This document shows, one piece after another, positions 50,820-58,989 of a DNA stretch of 64,000 nt (positions within the stretch are counted from its first letter, which is position 1; each line of letters opens with the position of its first letter). Origin of the DNA: Bacillota bacterium (GTDB taxonomy: Bacteria > Bacillota > Clostridia > Lachnospirales > Lachnospiraceae); assembly GCA_023414355.1 (NCBI GenBank), contig JAEZOB010000027.1, positions 66,758 through 130,757 of the forward strand. The letters run 5' to 3'. Made by a program: the position numbers and the translations under genes. The notes under the pieces were generated by a model. The model had not been told where the DNA came from, made no database searches, and saw only the letters and a program-made list of their open reading frames with translations.

Positions 50820-50840
50820 CCTAACACCCCTTTCACTGTA

Positions 50841-50868
50841 AAAACGAATTAATGAGCTTTAGGTTACA
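50841..50868 (-). promoter_or_regulatory. Candidate ECF-type autoregulated promoter
   Basis: On the minus strand TGTAACC (50862-50868) followed after 15 bp by CGTTTT (50841-50846) resembles the AAC...CGT layout of ECF promoters. It lies 22 nt before the sigma gene. Assignment is by pattern only. Confidence 0.45.
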
Positions 50869-51058
50869 CCCCTTTGATTTACATTTTATTCTATATAAAC
50901 AGATTTTACCTGTCAAATACTACTTAAACTGACATATTCTCATCAGTCCAAAGGGTTAAATACCATAGAATCATTGCCTTCGGGACTCATCGAAATATTT
51001 TATATCAAATCTGCACATGATACTATGTGAATTCGATCATATCAGAAAGGAAGATATT

Positions 51059-52972
51059 ATGGCTGAAGCAATCTATGAAAAAACTGAGGGACGTGTAAGC
51101 TATCACGACACAGTGGAAGAAATGTTAACCAGAATCAGAGAAGACGGAATGACCAATGTGTTCGACCGATATACCCAGCAGGAGAAAATCAGATGTAAAT
51201 ACTGCCTTGAGGGCTTGAGCTGCCAGCTTTGTTCGCATGGACCCTGCAGATGGAGTGAGAAAAGCGGTATTGACAAAGGCGTCTGCGGGATAGGACCGGA
51301 TGCTAACGCAATGAGAAAACTGCTAATTCAGAATACGCTCGGTGCCGGTACCTATAGTCATCATGCTTACGAGGCCTTCAGAACGTTAAAGTCCATCGGG
51401 GAGGGCAAAGCTCCTTTTAAAATCAAGGACGAGAATAAGCTGCGCTGGATGTGTGAGAAGGTGGGAATTGATAACAAGCAGGATACGAAACAACTGGCTG
51501 TTCAGTTAGCTGAGCTATTAGAGGCCCAACAACAGATTGGTGTGGAAGAGCCAAATATTATGGTTGAAGCATTTGCTCCGAAGAAGCGTAAAGAAGTATG
51601 GAGAAAGCTCCATATCTACCCTGCCGGAACAGTTCATGAAGAACAAAACTGTGTGGCGAGTTCTCTCACCAATGTGGATGGTGATTATGTTTCTCTGGCA
51701 ATCAAGGCATTACGTCTAGGCCTGGCAACCATATATAACTCCCAGATCGGACTTGAAATGGTGCAGGACATCATCTTCGGCACTCCTGCCCCTCATGAGG
51801 TGAATACTGATCTTGGAATATTTGATCCGGATTATATCAATATCGTATTTAACGGTCATCAACCCTGGATTGGTGCATTAACCATTGAAAAACTCAGAGA
51901 TCCTAAGTATCAGGAGAAGGGAAGAGCAGTAGGAGCCAAAGGGATCAGAGTGATAGGCTCTATTGAAACCGGACAGGAGCTTCTGCAAAGATATCCTATG
52001 GATGAAGTGTTTGTTGGGTTAATGGGAAACTGGCTTGCGATAGAGCCAATGCTTGCTACCGGTGCAGTGGATGTTCTGGCGATGGAGGAGAATTGCTCAC
52101 CACCGGCTATTGATTCCTACGCCGAGAAATATCAGGTGGCTTTGGTGGCAATCAGTACCATCATCGGAGTTCCGCGAATCCAGGAGAAGCTGCCATATTA
52201 TCCGAATAAAGCGGATGAGATGTCAGAGAGATTAATTGATCTGGGTATCGAAAACTTTACGAAACGTCATGACAAAATCAAGCCCCATGTTCCTAAAAGA
52301 ATTCAAAAAGCAATCGCCGGCTTTTCCACAGAGGCTGTCTTAAATGCGTTAGGGAATAAGCTCGATCCCTTGGTTGAAGTAATTGCAGCGGGTAAAATCA
52401 AGGGAGTCGTTGCCTTGGCTAACTGTGCTACATTAAGAAATGGTCCTCATGATTGGAATACTGTAAATCTCACGAAAGAATTAATAAAGAGAGATATCTT
52501 AGTAGTTGCAGGTGGCTGTGGTAATCACGGTCTGGAGGTTGCCGGTCTGTGCAGTCCGGAAGCAGCCGACTTGGCAGGGGATGGACTAAGGGAAGTCTGC
52601 GGACTATTAAAGATTCCCCCGGTACTGAGCTTCGGTACCTGTACTGATACGGGAAGAATCTCAATGCTGGTTACTGCATTGGCGGACCATTTGGATGTAG
52701 ATATACCACAACTTCCTATTGCGGTAACCGCACCGGAATGGATGGAGCAAAAAGCTACGATTGATGGAATTTTTGCAGTGGCGTATGGTGCTTATACACA
52801 TCTGTCTCCTACACCCTTTATCACCGGAGCCCCTAATTTGGCGAAGCTTCTGACCCAGGATGTCGAAGCATTAACCGGAGGAAAGGTCGCTCTTGGCGAT
52901 GATCCGGTGGAGGTTGCTAACAATATAGAGGCCCATATTATCGCGAAGAGAAAGGGCTTAGGACTTCAGTAA
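51059..52972 (+). CDS. cooS: Anaerobic carbon-monoxide dehydrogenase (CooS)-like protein with altered C-cluster ligand
   Basis: A 637-residue Ni-Fe CO-dehydrogenase-family protein, cytoplasmic. The N-terminal cluster region RCKYCLEGLSCQLCSHGPCRW plus VCG supplies B-cluster cysteines; the D-cluster second Cys is Ser and a new Cys appears three residues after the first. C-cluster ligands compared with CODH-II: His kept (FNGHQP, residue 267), Cys333-equivalent kept (EENCSPP), Cys446/476/526 equivalents kept (LANCATL, AGGCGNHG, FGTCTD), but the Cys295-equivalent block GICCTGNE reads GSIETGQE (Glu303). No cooF, cooC or acetyl-CoA synthase gene is near. It may be a divergent CODH or an enzyme with another reaction. 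AGAAAGGAAG precedes the ATG at 51059. Confidence 0.85.
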   Translation: MAEAIYEKTEGRVSYHDTVEEMLTRIREDGMTNVFDRYTQQEKIRCKYCLEGLSCQLCSHGPCRWSEKSGIDKGVCGIGPDANAMRKLLIQNTLGAGTYSHHAYEAFRTLKSIGEGKAPFKIKDENKLRWMCEKVGIDNKQDTKQLAVQLAELLEAQQQIGVEEPNIMVEAFAPKKRKEVWRKLHIYPAGTVHEEQNCVASSLTNVDGDYVSLAIKALRLGLATIYNSQIGLEMVQDIIFGTPAPHEVNTDLGIFDPDYINIVFNGHQPWIGALTIEKLRDPKYQEKGRAVGAKGIRVIGSIETGQELLQRYPMDEVFVGLMGNWLAIEPMLATGAVDVLAMEENCSPPAIDSYAEKYQVALVAISTIIGVPRIQEKLPYYPNKADEMSERLIDLGIENFTKRHDKIKPHVPKRIQKAIAGFSTEAVLNALGNKLDPLVEVIAAGKIKGVVALANCATLRNGPHDWNTVNLTKELIKRDILVVAGGCGNHGLEVAGLCSPEAADLAGDGLREVCGLLKIPPVLSFGTCTDTGRISMLVTALADHLDVDIPQLPIAVTAPEWMEQKATIDGIFAVAYGAYTHLSPTPFITGAPNLAKLLTQDVEALTGGKVALGDDPVEVANNIEAHIIAKRKGLGLQ

Positions 52973-53043
52973 TGCCATGAAAACCTCCTTATATTTTGCT
53001 ACCACAAAAACTGCATAAGTGATTTACTAGCTATGAAGATGAT

Positions 53044-53150
53044 AAAAACCCTGTTCAGCATACTGAGATGCTCCTCTTTAGATACACAGTTTTTACTATA
53101 TCAACTGTCTACCTAAAAGAGGGGCATCTCAGTATGCAGAACAGGGTTTT
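53044..53150 (+). terminator. Long inverted repeat after the CODH-like gene
   Basis: About 37 bases starting AAAACCCTGTTC (53044) pair almost perfectly with the stretch ending GAACAGGGTTTT (53150), with two mismatches; an inner ACAGTT/AACTGT stem fills the loop. The T-rich right flank suits termination. The 346-nt gap to the next gene holds this, then a second hairpin at 53251; no gene. Confidence 0.75.
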
Positions 53151-53250
53151 ATTCTATGAATAAATTGTAGTCGCGGCTAATAAAATGATTATTATGATTC
53201 CTGCATTTTACTTACTGAATTCATAAAAAACCAAAGAATAGATCTATAAG

Positions 53251-53287
53251 AATGTCGTCATGGGCTTAGAACAAACGACATTTTTTT
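53251..53287 (+). terminator. Leader hairpin with T-run before the large secreted protein
   Basis: AATGTCGT and ACGACATT form an 8-bp stem around 16 bases, followed by TTTTT, 32 nt before the start codon. It could attenuate expression of the downstream gene. Confidence 0.6.
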
Positions 53288-53318
53288 GATGCGTAATTTT
53301 AGTAAGGAGGGTTAAAAA

Positions 53319-56300
53319 ATGAAAGTCTACTACAAGAAAACCAGACAAAAGAAAGTGTTAGCAATTCTTATCATTGCGATCATGATTACTACGATGTACC
53401 TGCCTTCACTGAGTTCAGACACCTTCGCAGCAACAAAACTTACCTTTGATAAATGTTATACATACTCCTATGTACTAAGTAGCAATACCTACGCAATCCA
53501 TAATCTGAAGAGTGATGACACCGTGGTATGGAACATCAGTGATGACGCGAAAGGCTTTGTGAGCTTTTCAAAGACTGATCAGGAGAAAAGGAATATGAAG
53601 GTTACAGTTGATAAAGATACATCAAGTGTGAAGGTATATACCTTCGGTGGGAAAAGGATGGTTCTGGGTACCTATTACACGGTGAAGGCAACCATATTCA
53701 ATTCTAAGGGTAAAAAGGTTGGAGAGTGCTCCGACGAGGTCATCGTTAGTATCGATGCGAAATCCGTAAAAATAACGAATCATCCCGATAACTTTACGAT
53801 GTATGAGAATACTTCCTTTAAATTTAAACGTAAACTATCGCCTGTGGGTACCTCCAATGAAACGTTCTGGATCGTAACAGATGAACGGAACAAGGAATTA
53901 ACCAATACCAAAACAGGTGTAATGTCAAATAAGGTAACCATGAATGCCAATGGGGTTTTTACTCCAAAGGTATCGGGAATTTATAATATAGCTGCAGTTG
54001 CATATCGCAGTAAAAATGCGAAAGTCCGGAGAGCAATATCCACATTGGTAACGGTGAAGGTTGTTTCCGAGGCATCCAATCCGGTCACACCAACCGAAGC
54101 TCCTTCCGAAGCCCCTTCCGTAGCACCATCCGTTTCTCCGGGCTCGGTACCGGCTTCCGGGTCAAATAATTCTAATCCGGTCTCAGAGCCTACAGAAACA
54201 ATTACTATGAAGGTAGATGGCTTTGAAGCTGAAGCACCTTTGAATGTAAATACGGAATCAATCAATCTTACCGGTGTGATTAATACAAATACCGGTGTGA
54301 AGGAAGCAAAGGTTTCCTACTATTCGAATAGTAATGTGGCGGTAAGAACTCATCGCGTAGAGGGAGCGAATCCGTTCAAGGTATCCTCATTACCGCTCGA
54401 TATCGGGACGAATTATATTACGATTACCGGAACAGCTACCAGAGGCACATCAGTGAAAAAGGATATCGTAGTAAATCGCCTAAGTAAGGTGGTTCGACTC
54501 AGTGATAATGTAATCGGCTTTGACAGTACAACGGAGGAAGGCCTGCATACGATTGAAGAGATTTATCATGGGATTGAGAACTTCTGGATGGATGATATGG
54601 GAACTCCGGAGGATACAAATGATGATGTATATCATCTGGTCGTTCATGAGAACAGCCCATTGATGGAATATATCTTAAGGGGAACCTATCAAGCAGGTAA
54701 CATTATTTATATACCACAGTGTGAGTATTTCCCTGCAGGCTTGACATTGATATACAGAGCACACAGTGATGAGTATAGAGAAGGATACGAGTATGATAGC
54801 AATACCTATGAAGTGATTCAGGCACAGTTTACGGGGATATCAGATTTATTGAAAGATGATGTCTGTATTAATACAAGCGAAATTAATGCCGAAGATCCGA
54901 TTGCTTTTGTTCTGGCACCGGGTGGTACCGAGCTTTATCTTCCCGATGAGGATAACGAAGAGGTGGCAGTACCTCCGGAAAATGCAGAAATTAGATCCTT
55001 TGCTGCCACAGAGCCTAATTCAGTAATAAATGAAGGCTTCCAGTTTCAGAATATTTCAGAAATGATACAACCAACACTGGATTTTTCGGATCTATACAAC
55101 GGTTCAGTTGTATTCAAATTTAATGATGCTATTCTCTACGATAAAGACGGAGATAGGGATGGCGAGGTAGAGCGGAAGACGGAGAACGATAGAGTCACTG
55201 TTTCAGGGGAAATATCACTAAAGAATATCAAGCCCACATTTGGCTTGGAGTGGAATCCCTCCCTTACAGATCCTTTGCCGAAGCAATTTATAAGTAAAAT
55301 ATCTTATAACGAAAATCAAGAGCTTAAGTGCACCATTGGAGAAGAAATCAGTAATTTAAGATTTGTCATTGAGGATTATAAGAAAGCTACAAATTCATTT
55401 AGAAACAAATGTAGTTTTGTAGGTATGGACATCGAAGGCATAAATATGGATAATTCGATTCTGATCGCAGCAATCGGTCTTAACATGGCGGGTGTTGTTG
55501 GAGTCGATCTCAAAACCATACAATCCATCTCAACACGAGTGCCCTTTAATCCTATCGCAGTGATCTACGTATTTCTGAATGCGGAAGGGAAGCTGTCAAC
55601 AGAGCTGGTTATCGAATATTCCCACTCATCCTATGTTGAAAAGGGTGTAAATGTACAGAAGGAGGGTTATGTCGGAAGCCATGGAAGCTGTGCACAAAAT
55701 ACCGGTACGACAAACTTCATGATGGGAGATAGAAATATTAACATCTATGACCTGTCCTGTAAGTCATTTTATGAAAGAAATCTGCAGGGAGTCAATACTG
55801 TAAGTATCAAAGGAAATGGTACGGCCGAGGTTTCAATCACAGGCGGTGCAGCCTGTGGTATCATGTTCGGCGGCATATTACCTGCGGCGGTAGGAGCAGA
55901 TGTTGGTCCACGGATAAAAGCCAATTTGAACGGAAAAGTATCCTTTTCCACCCTGAGCGATCCTGTTTTTGAGGGAGCCTCCTCTCTAAATATGAAATTA
56001 TCAGCAAAAGCTGCGGCTGATCTTAGGTTTGTAGCCAAAACAGCACTTGGCAATCCGGGCTTCAATGTACATAGGGAACTACTGGAGCTGATTTTCCTGG
56101 AATTTAATTTATCTACAACAGCCTTTCGTGGAAAGGTATATGCTACTGACAGCGACAGAGATATAACGAATAATCCTGTCCTTGATAGTGCAAAGGTGAC
56201 GTTAAGCAAGCCTGGAACCGCTTCTGCTGATAATACAGTCTTTTTTGAGACGTCAACCGGAAGCGATGGCAGCTTTGATATTAGTAATGTTTCGGCAGGT

Positions 56301-57908
56301 GATTATATACTAAGCGTATCGAAGGATGGCTATGTCACATATCTAAATAATAATTACGCGATAGAAGGTACCGGTAGTGAAAAGAACATCTATCTGGATG
56401 CAGCCAATCAGTCAGCTACGTTATCCGGCTTAGTTACGAAAGCGGATGAAGATACCAACTCAAGCAATAACGTGCCGCTTTCTGCTATTACGGTATCTTT
56501 AACGAAGCTCGGCAGCAGTAACCTTGAAAACATCGTAACGACAACAGGAGAAGATGGAAGGTATTCCTTTGAAAATCTTCCATTTGGGTTATATGAAATT
56601 TCAATTACTGACAGCAACTTCATACCGATTGTCAGTGAGATTATGATCAATGCTACTAATATCACGATTTATAATATTACGCTGGAGGCGATCTCTAATA
56701 ACTACGCCGGAAACGGGATAGCAAATGGTGTGGTAATTAATGCTTTATCGGGTACCGGTGTAGAGCCCGGATTAACACTTTCTGTAAGAAAAGGTTACAA
56801 TATCTCTTATGGTGAGCCTGTTGCATCCACCACTACAGGGGTGGGCGGAGCATACACCCTAAACCTTCCGGCAGGGAATTACACAGTATTTGTCACAGAT
56901 AACCGAACAAATGTAATTACGAAGTATCATGAAGGCTACTTTAACATTAAGACAATGGGAAATATAACAATCAACAATCAAAATGGTCAGGTGACACCAA
57001 TCCTGTCGAATGATGAGATCAGAATTGTCCTCAGCTGGGGTGAAGTACCAAGAGATTTGGATTCCCATTTGTCAGGACCGACTTCATCCGGAGGCAGTTT
57101 CCATACCTATTTTTCTAGCAAGAGCTATTTAGAGAATAGTGCAAAGATTGTACAGCTTGACGTAGACGATACTACAAGTTATGGACCGGAAACGACTACC
57201 ATTTATAGACAGATGAAGGGAATCTATAAATTTTCGATTCATGACTATACCAACAGAGGTAGTACTAATTCCAATGCTCTGGCGAGTTCCGGTGCTTTAG
57301 TACAGGTGTATTTCGGCAGTACGGTACTAAGTTATTATGTTCCCGGGCAGCCCGGAACGACATGGGATGTATTCCAGTATAACAGCGAAACCGGAGAATT
57401 TGTTGTATTGAATACGATGTATTACCAGAGCAGCCCTGAAGCTGTCGGAAGACAAGGTTCTATGATGCGCAGAAGCTTTGCGGCACCGGAAAGTCAGCTG
57501 AAGGATTATGAAATGGAAGAAATGGCTCCGAAGAATGGTAAGGATGTAACAATCCCAGAGATTCCTGTTGAGCCTACAGAAACAGAAGCTGAGGTAACAG
57601 AGCCAGAGGTAACAGAGCCAGAGGTAACAGAACCAGAGGTAAGAGAACCAGAGGTAACAGAACCAGAGGTAACAGAACCAGAGGTAACAGAACCAGAGGT
57701 AACAGAACCAGAGGTAACAAAACCAGAGGTAACAGAACCAGAGGTAACAAAACCAGAGGTAACAGAACCAGAAGTAATAGAACCAGAGGTAACGGAACAA
57801 GAGGTAACAGAACCAGAAGTAACAGAACCAGAAGTAACAGAACCAGAGGTAAAAAAGCCTGAAGTAAGTGAACCTGAGGGTCAAGGGACTGATGGGTTAG
57901 GATTGTAG
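53319..57908 (+). CDS. Large secreted multi-domain protein with acidic pentapeptide tail
   Basis: A 1529-residue exported protein. Order: signal peptide (residues 1-38, cleavage near TFAATKL); two Ig/Big-like segments (about 40-245); a Pro/Ser/Thr-rich linker (about 248-295, TEAPSEAPSVAPSVSPGS); an Ig-like domain; a long middle region (about 390-950) without recognised family; two or three carboxypeptidase-regulatory-like (CNA-B/transthyretin-type) modules (about 960-1230); a YfaP-like domain (about 1235-1375, LSWGEVPRDLDSHLSGP); and about 20 copies of TEPEV-type pentads (about 1425-1520). There is no LPxTG or other anchor at the end (GTDGLGL). AAGGAGGG precedes the start. Probably a cell-surface or released matrix protein. 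Confidence 0.85.
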   Translation: MKVYYKKTRQKKVLAILIIAIMITTMYLPSLSSDTFAATKLTFDKCYTYSYVLSSNTYAIHNLKSDDTVVWNISDDAKGFVSFSKTDQEKRNMKVTVDKDTSSVKVYTFGGKRMVLGTYYTVKATIFNSKGKKVGECSDEVIVSIDAKSVKITNHPDNFTMYENTSFKFKRKLSPVGTSNETFWIVTDERNKELTNTKTGVMSNKVTMNANGVFTPKVSGIYNIAAVAYRSKNAKVRRAISTLVTVKVVSEASNPVTPTEAPSEAPSVAPSVSPGSVPASGSNNSNPVSEPTETITMKVDGFEAEAPLNVNTESINLTGVINTNTGVKEAKVSYYSNSNVAVRTHRVEGANPFKVSSLPLDIGTNYITITGTATRGTSVKKDIVVNRLSKVVRLSDNVIGFDSTTEEGLHTIEEIYHGIENFWMDDMGTPEDTNDDVYHLVVHENSPLMEYILRGTYQAGNIIYIPQCEYFPAGLTLIYRAHSDEYREGYEYDSNTYEVIQAQFTGISDLLKDDVCINTSEINAEDPIAFVLAPGGTELYLPDEDNEEVAVPPENAEIRSFAATEPNSVINEGFQFQNISEMIQPTLDFSDLYNGSVVFKFNDAILYDKDGDRDGEVERKTENDRVTVSGEISLKNIKPTFGLEWNPSLTDPLPKQFISKISYNENQELKCTIGEEISNLRFVIEDYKKATNSFRNKCSFVGMDIEGINMDNSILIAAIGLNMAGVVGVDLKTIQSISTRVPFNPIAVIYVFLNAEGKLSTELVIEYSHSSYVEKGVNVQKEGYVGSHGSCAQNTGTTNFMMGDRNINIYDLSCKSFYERNLQGVNTVSIKGNGTAEVSITGGAACGIMFGGILPAAVGADVGPRIKANLNGKVSFSTLSDPVFEGASSLNMKLSAKAAADLRFVAKTALGNPGFNVHRELLELIFLEFNLSTTAFRGKVYATDSDRDITNNPVLDSAKVTLSKPGTASADNTVFFETSTGSDGSFDISNVSAGDYILSVSKDGYVTYLNNNYAIEGTGSEKNIYLDAANQSATLSGLVTKADEDTNSSNNVPLSAITVSLTKLGSSNLENIVTTTGEDGRYSFENLPFGLYEISITDSNFIPIVSEIMINATNITIYNITLEAISNNYAGNGIANGVVINALSGTGVEPGLTLSVRKGYNISYGEPVASTTTGVGGAYTLNLPAGNYTVFVTDNRTNVITKYHEGYFNIKTMGNITINNQNGQVTPILSNDEIRIVLSWGEVPRDLDSHLSGPTSSGGSFHTYFSSKSYLENSAKIVQLDVDDTTSYGPETTTIYRQMKGIYKFSIHDYTNRGSTNSNALASSGALVQVYFGSTVLSYYVPGQPGTTWDVFQYNSETGEFVVLNTMYYQSSPEAVGRQGSMMRRSFAAPESQLKDYEMEEMAPKNGKDVTIPEIPVEPTETEAEVTEPEVTEPEVTEPEVREPEVTEPEVTEPEVTEPEVTEPEVTKPEVTEPEVTKPEVTEPEVIEPEVTEQEVTEPEVTEPEVTEPEVKKPEVSEPEGQGTDGLGL
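57590..57878 (+). repeat. 15-bp coding tandem repeat (TEPEV pentads)
   Basis: About 19-20 copies of a GAGGTAACAGAACCA-type unit encode TEPEV with variants TKPEV, REPEV, IEPEV, TEQEV and KKPEV. Near-identical units mean the copy number is likely to vary by slippage. Confidence 0.9.
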
Positions 57909-57929
57909 AGTAGATGCCATGAAAAGTCA

Positions 57930-57966
57930 AAGCCCTGTTCCGTTTTTGATACGGAACAGGGCTTAT
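57930..57966. terminator. Bidirectional terminator (CCCTGTTC type)
   Basis: AAGCCCTGTTCCGT and ACGGAACAGGGCTT pair around 7 bases between convergent genes. It shares the CCCTGTTC stem motif with the hairpins at 49013 and 53044. Confidence 0.75.
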
Positions 57967-58038
57967 AGTTTGAGCAAAAGCAGGTCATTGATTACCAAGT
58001 ATAATATGAAACGATAGAGTTATACCCATGAAGGTAGG

Positions 58039-58650
58039 CTATTCTTGTACATAATTATTGAATTTCTCAAGAATCTCTTCCGTATTCTCTGCTCCACCAC
58101 ATAAAATAATAAATTGCTTATTAATCCCATCAATATCAAAATCCATATCAAAATCCTTGAGGACTATCTTGTTGGTTTTAACGATTGATTTGTATGCTTT
58201 AGAGTCCATATCAAATTCATATAATTCAACGCTGCGGTATTTTACTCCGTATATAGCACCAATCATATCGGCAGTCATCTGTTTTTCTTCTCCTTTCAGA
58301 AGCTCGAAGGATTTAAGATAATCAACCAGTCCCTTCAGAGACGATTTCTCTAGAGGATTCACTACGTTAAGTGCACAGTAGTATTCCTGTTTCTTATTCT
58401 TGGCTGTTATGACTACAAGCCCGACTGTTTTGGCCGTTACCTTCCCTTTGGATGATACTTCTGCTATTTCTTCATCACTACTAGACCATTTAATCGTTCC
58501 TGTAGATCCGGAAAGCTTCAACTTATAGGTATCGCCCACATTTAGTGTCAGTACGGTCTTGTTGAGCTTGACTGCAGCACTTGCTGCTGAAGGGGGTATG
58601 ATTGTGAGGCACATTGCCATAATCAGTAACAATGATAGTATTTTTTTCAC
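58039..58650 (-). CDS. Small secreted Ig-like (BIG2) domain protein
   Basis: A 203-residue exported protein. GTG start at 58650 with AGGAGG nine bases upstream (VKKILSLL) leads into a signal peptide cleaved near SAASAAVKL. Residues about 28-100 form a BIG2-type domain (LNKTVLTLNVGDTYKLKLSG, KWSSSDEEIAEVSSKGKVTAKTVG). The C-terminal ~100 residues are unassigned, with CGGAENTEEILEKF at the end. Its promoter is TTTACA-17-TATAAT. It converges on the giant secreted protein gene and may act with it at the surface, but that is only proximity. Confidence 0.82.
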   Translation of the reverse strand: MKKILSLLLIMAMCLTIIPPSAASAAVKLNKTVLTLNVGDTYKLKLSGSTGTIKWSSSDEEIAEVSSKGKVTAKTVGLVVITAKNKKQEYYCALNVVNPLEKSSLKGLVDYLKSFELLKGEEKQMTADMIGAIYGVKYRSVELYEFDMDSKAYKSIVKTNKIVLKDFDMDFDIDGINKQFIILCGGAENTEEILEKFNNYVQE

Positions 58651-58689
58651 GTAATAGTTCCTCCTTAGTATACTAATATTTACCAAGTA

Positions 58690-58718
58690 ATTATATTACA
58701 TAAATAGGTGATTGTAAA
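58690..58718 (-). promoter_or_regulatory. Promoter of the BIG2-domain gene
   Basis: On the minus strand TTTACA (58713-58718), 17-bp spacer, TATAAT (58690-58695), 40 nt before the GTG start. The rest of the 339-nt divergent gap (58651-58989) shows no gene or further structured element. Confidence 0.7.
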
Positions 58719-58989
58719 CATAACCCAATAAATGCGTTTACCCTATTTCCCACATAACAGACAGTGAAAGCCATCCGCCAAGGCCGTCTCAACTTTTATT
58801 ATAAAGAAGTTCGAGGTATCTGTTTTCTTCAAGCTGAGTTACTGTATTATTAAGAAGCGGAGTGCCCACCATGTAACTACAGCATAGGCTGCTACATTTT
58901 GCTCCCTTTATGATGTCGAAATATAGACTGGAATAAGCAGCTTGAGGTAAAGTGAAACAGATGGATTTTGTAATAGGAGATGGATAGCT

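Noticed and set aside
52973..53318. c-di-GMP or other riboswitch before the giant secreted protein
   Set aside because: No conserved core motif of a known riboswitch class was found, only terminator-like hairpins.
57327..57930. Long minus-strand open frames with Leu/Pro/Val and Trp/Phe/Cys repeats
   Set aside because: They are antisense shadows of the 15-bp TEPEV-coding repeat and have no ribosome binding site or signature.
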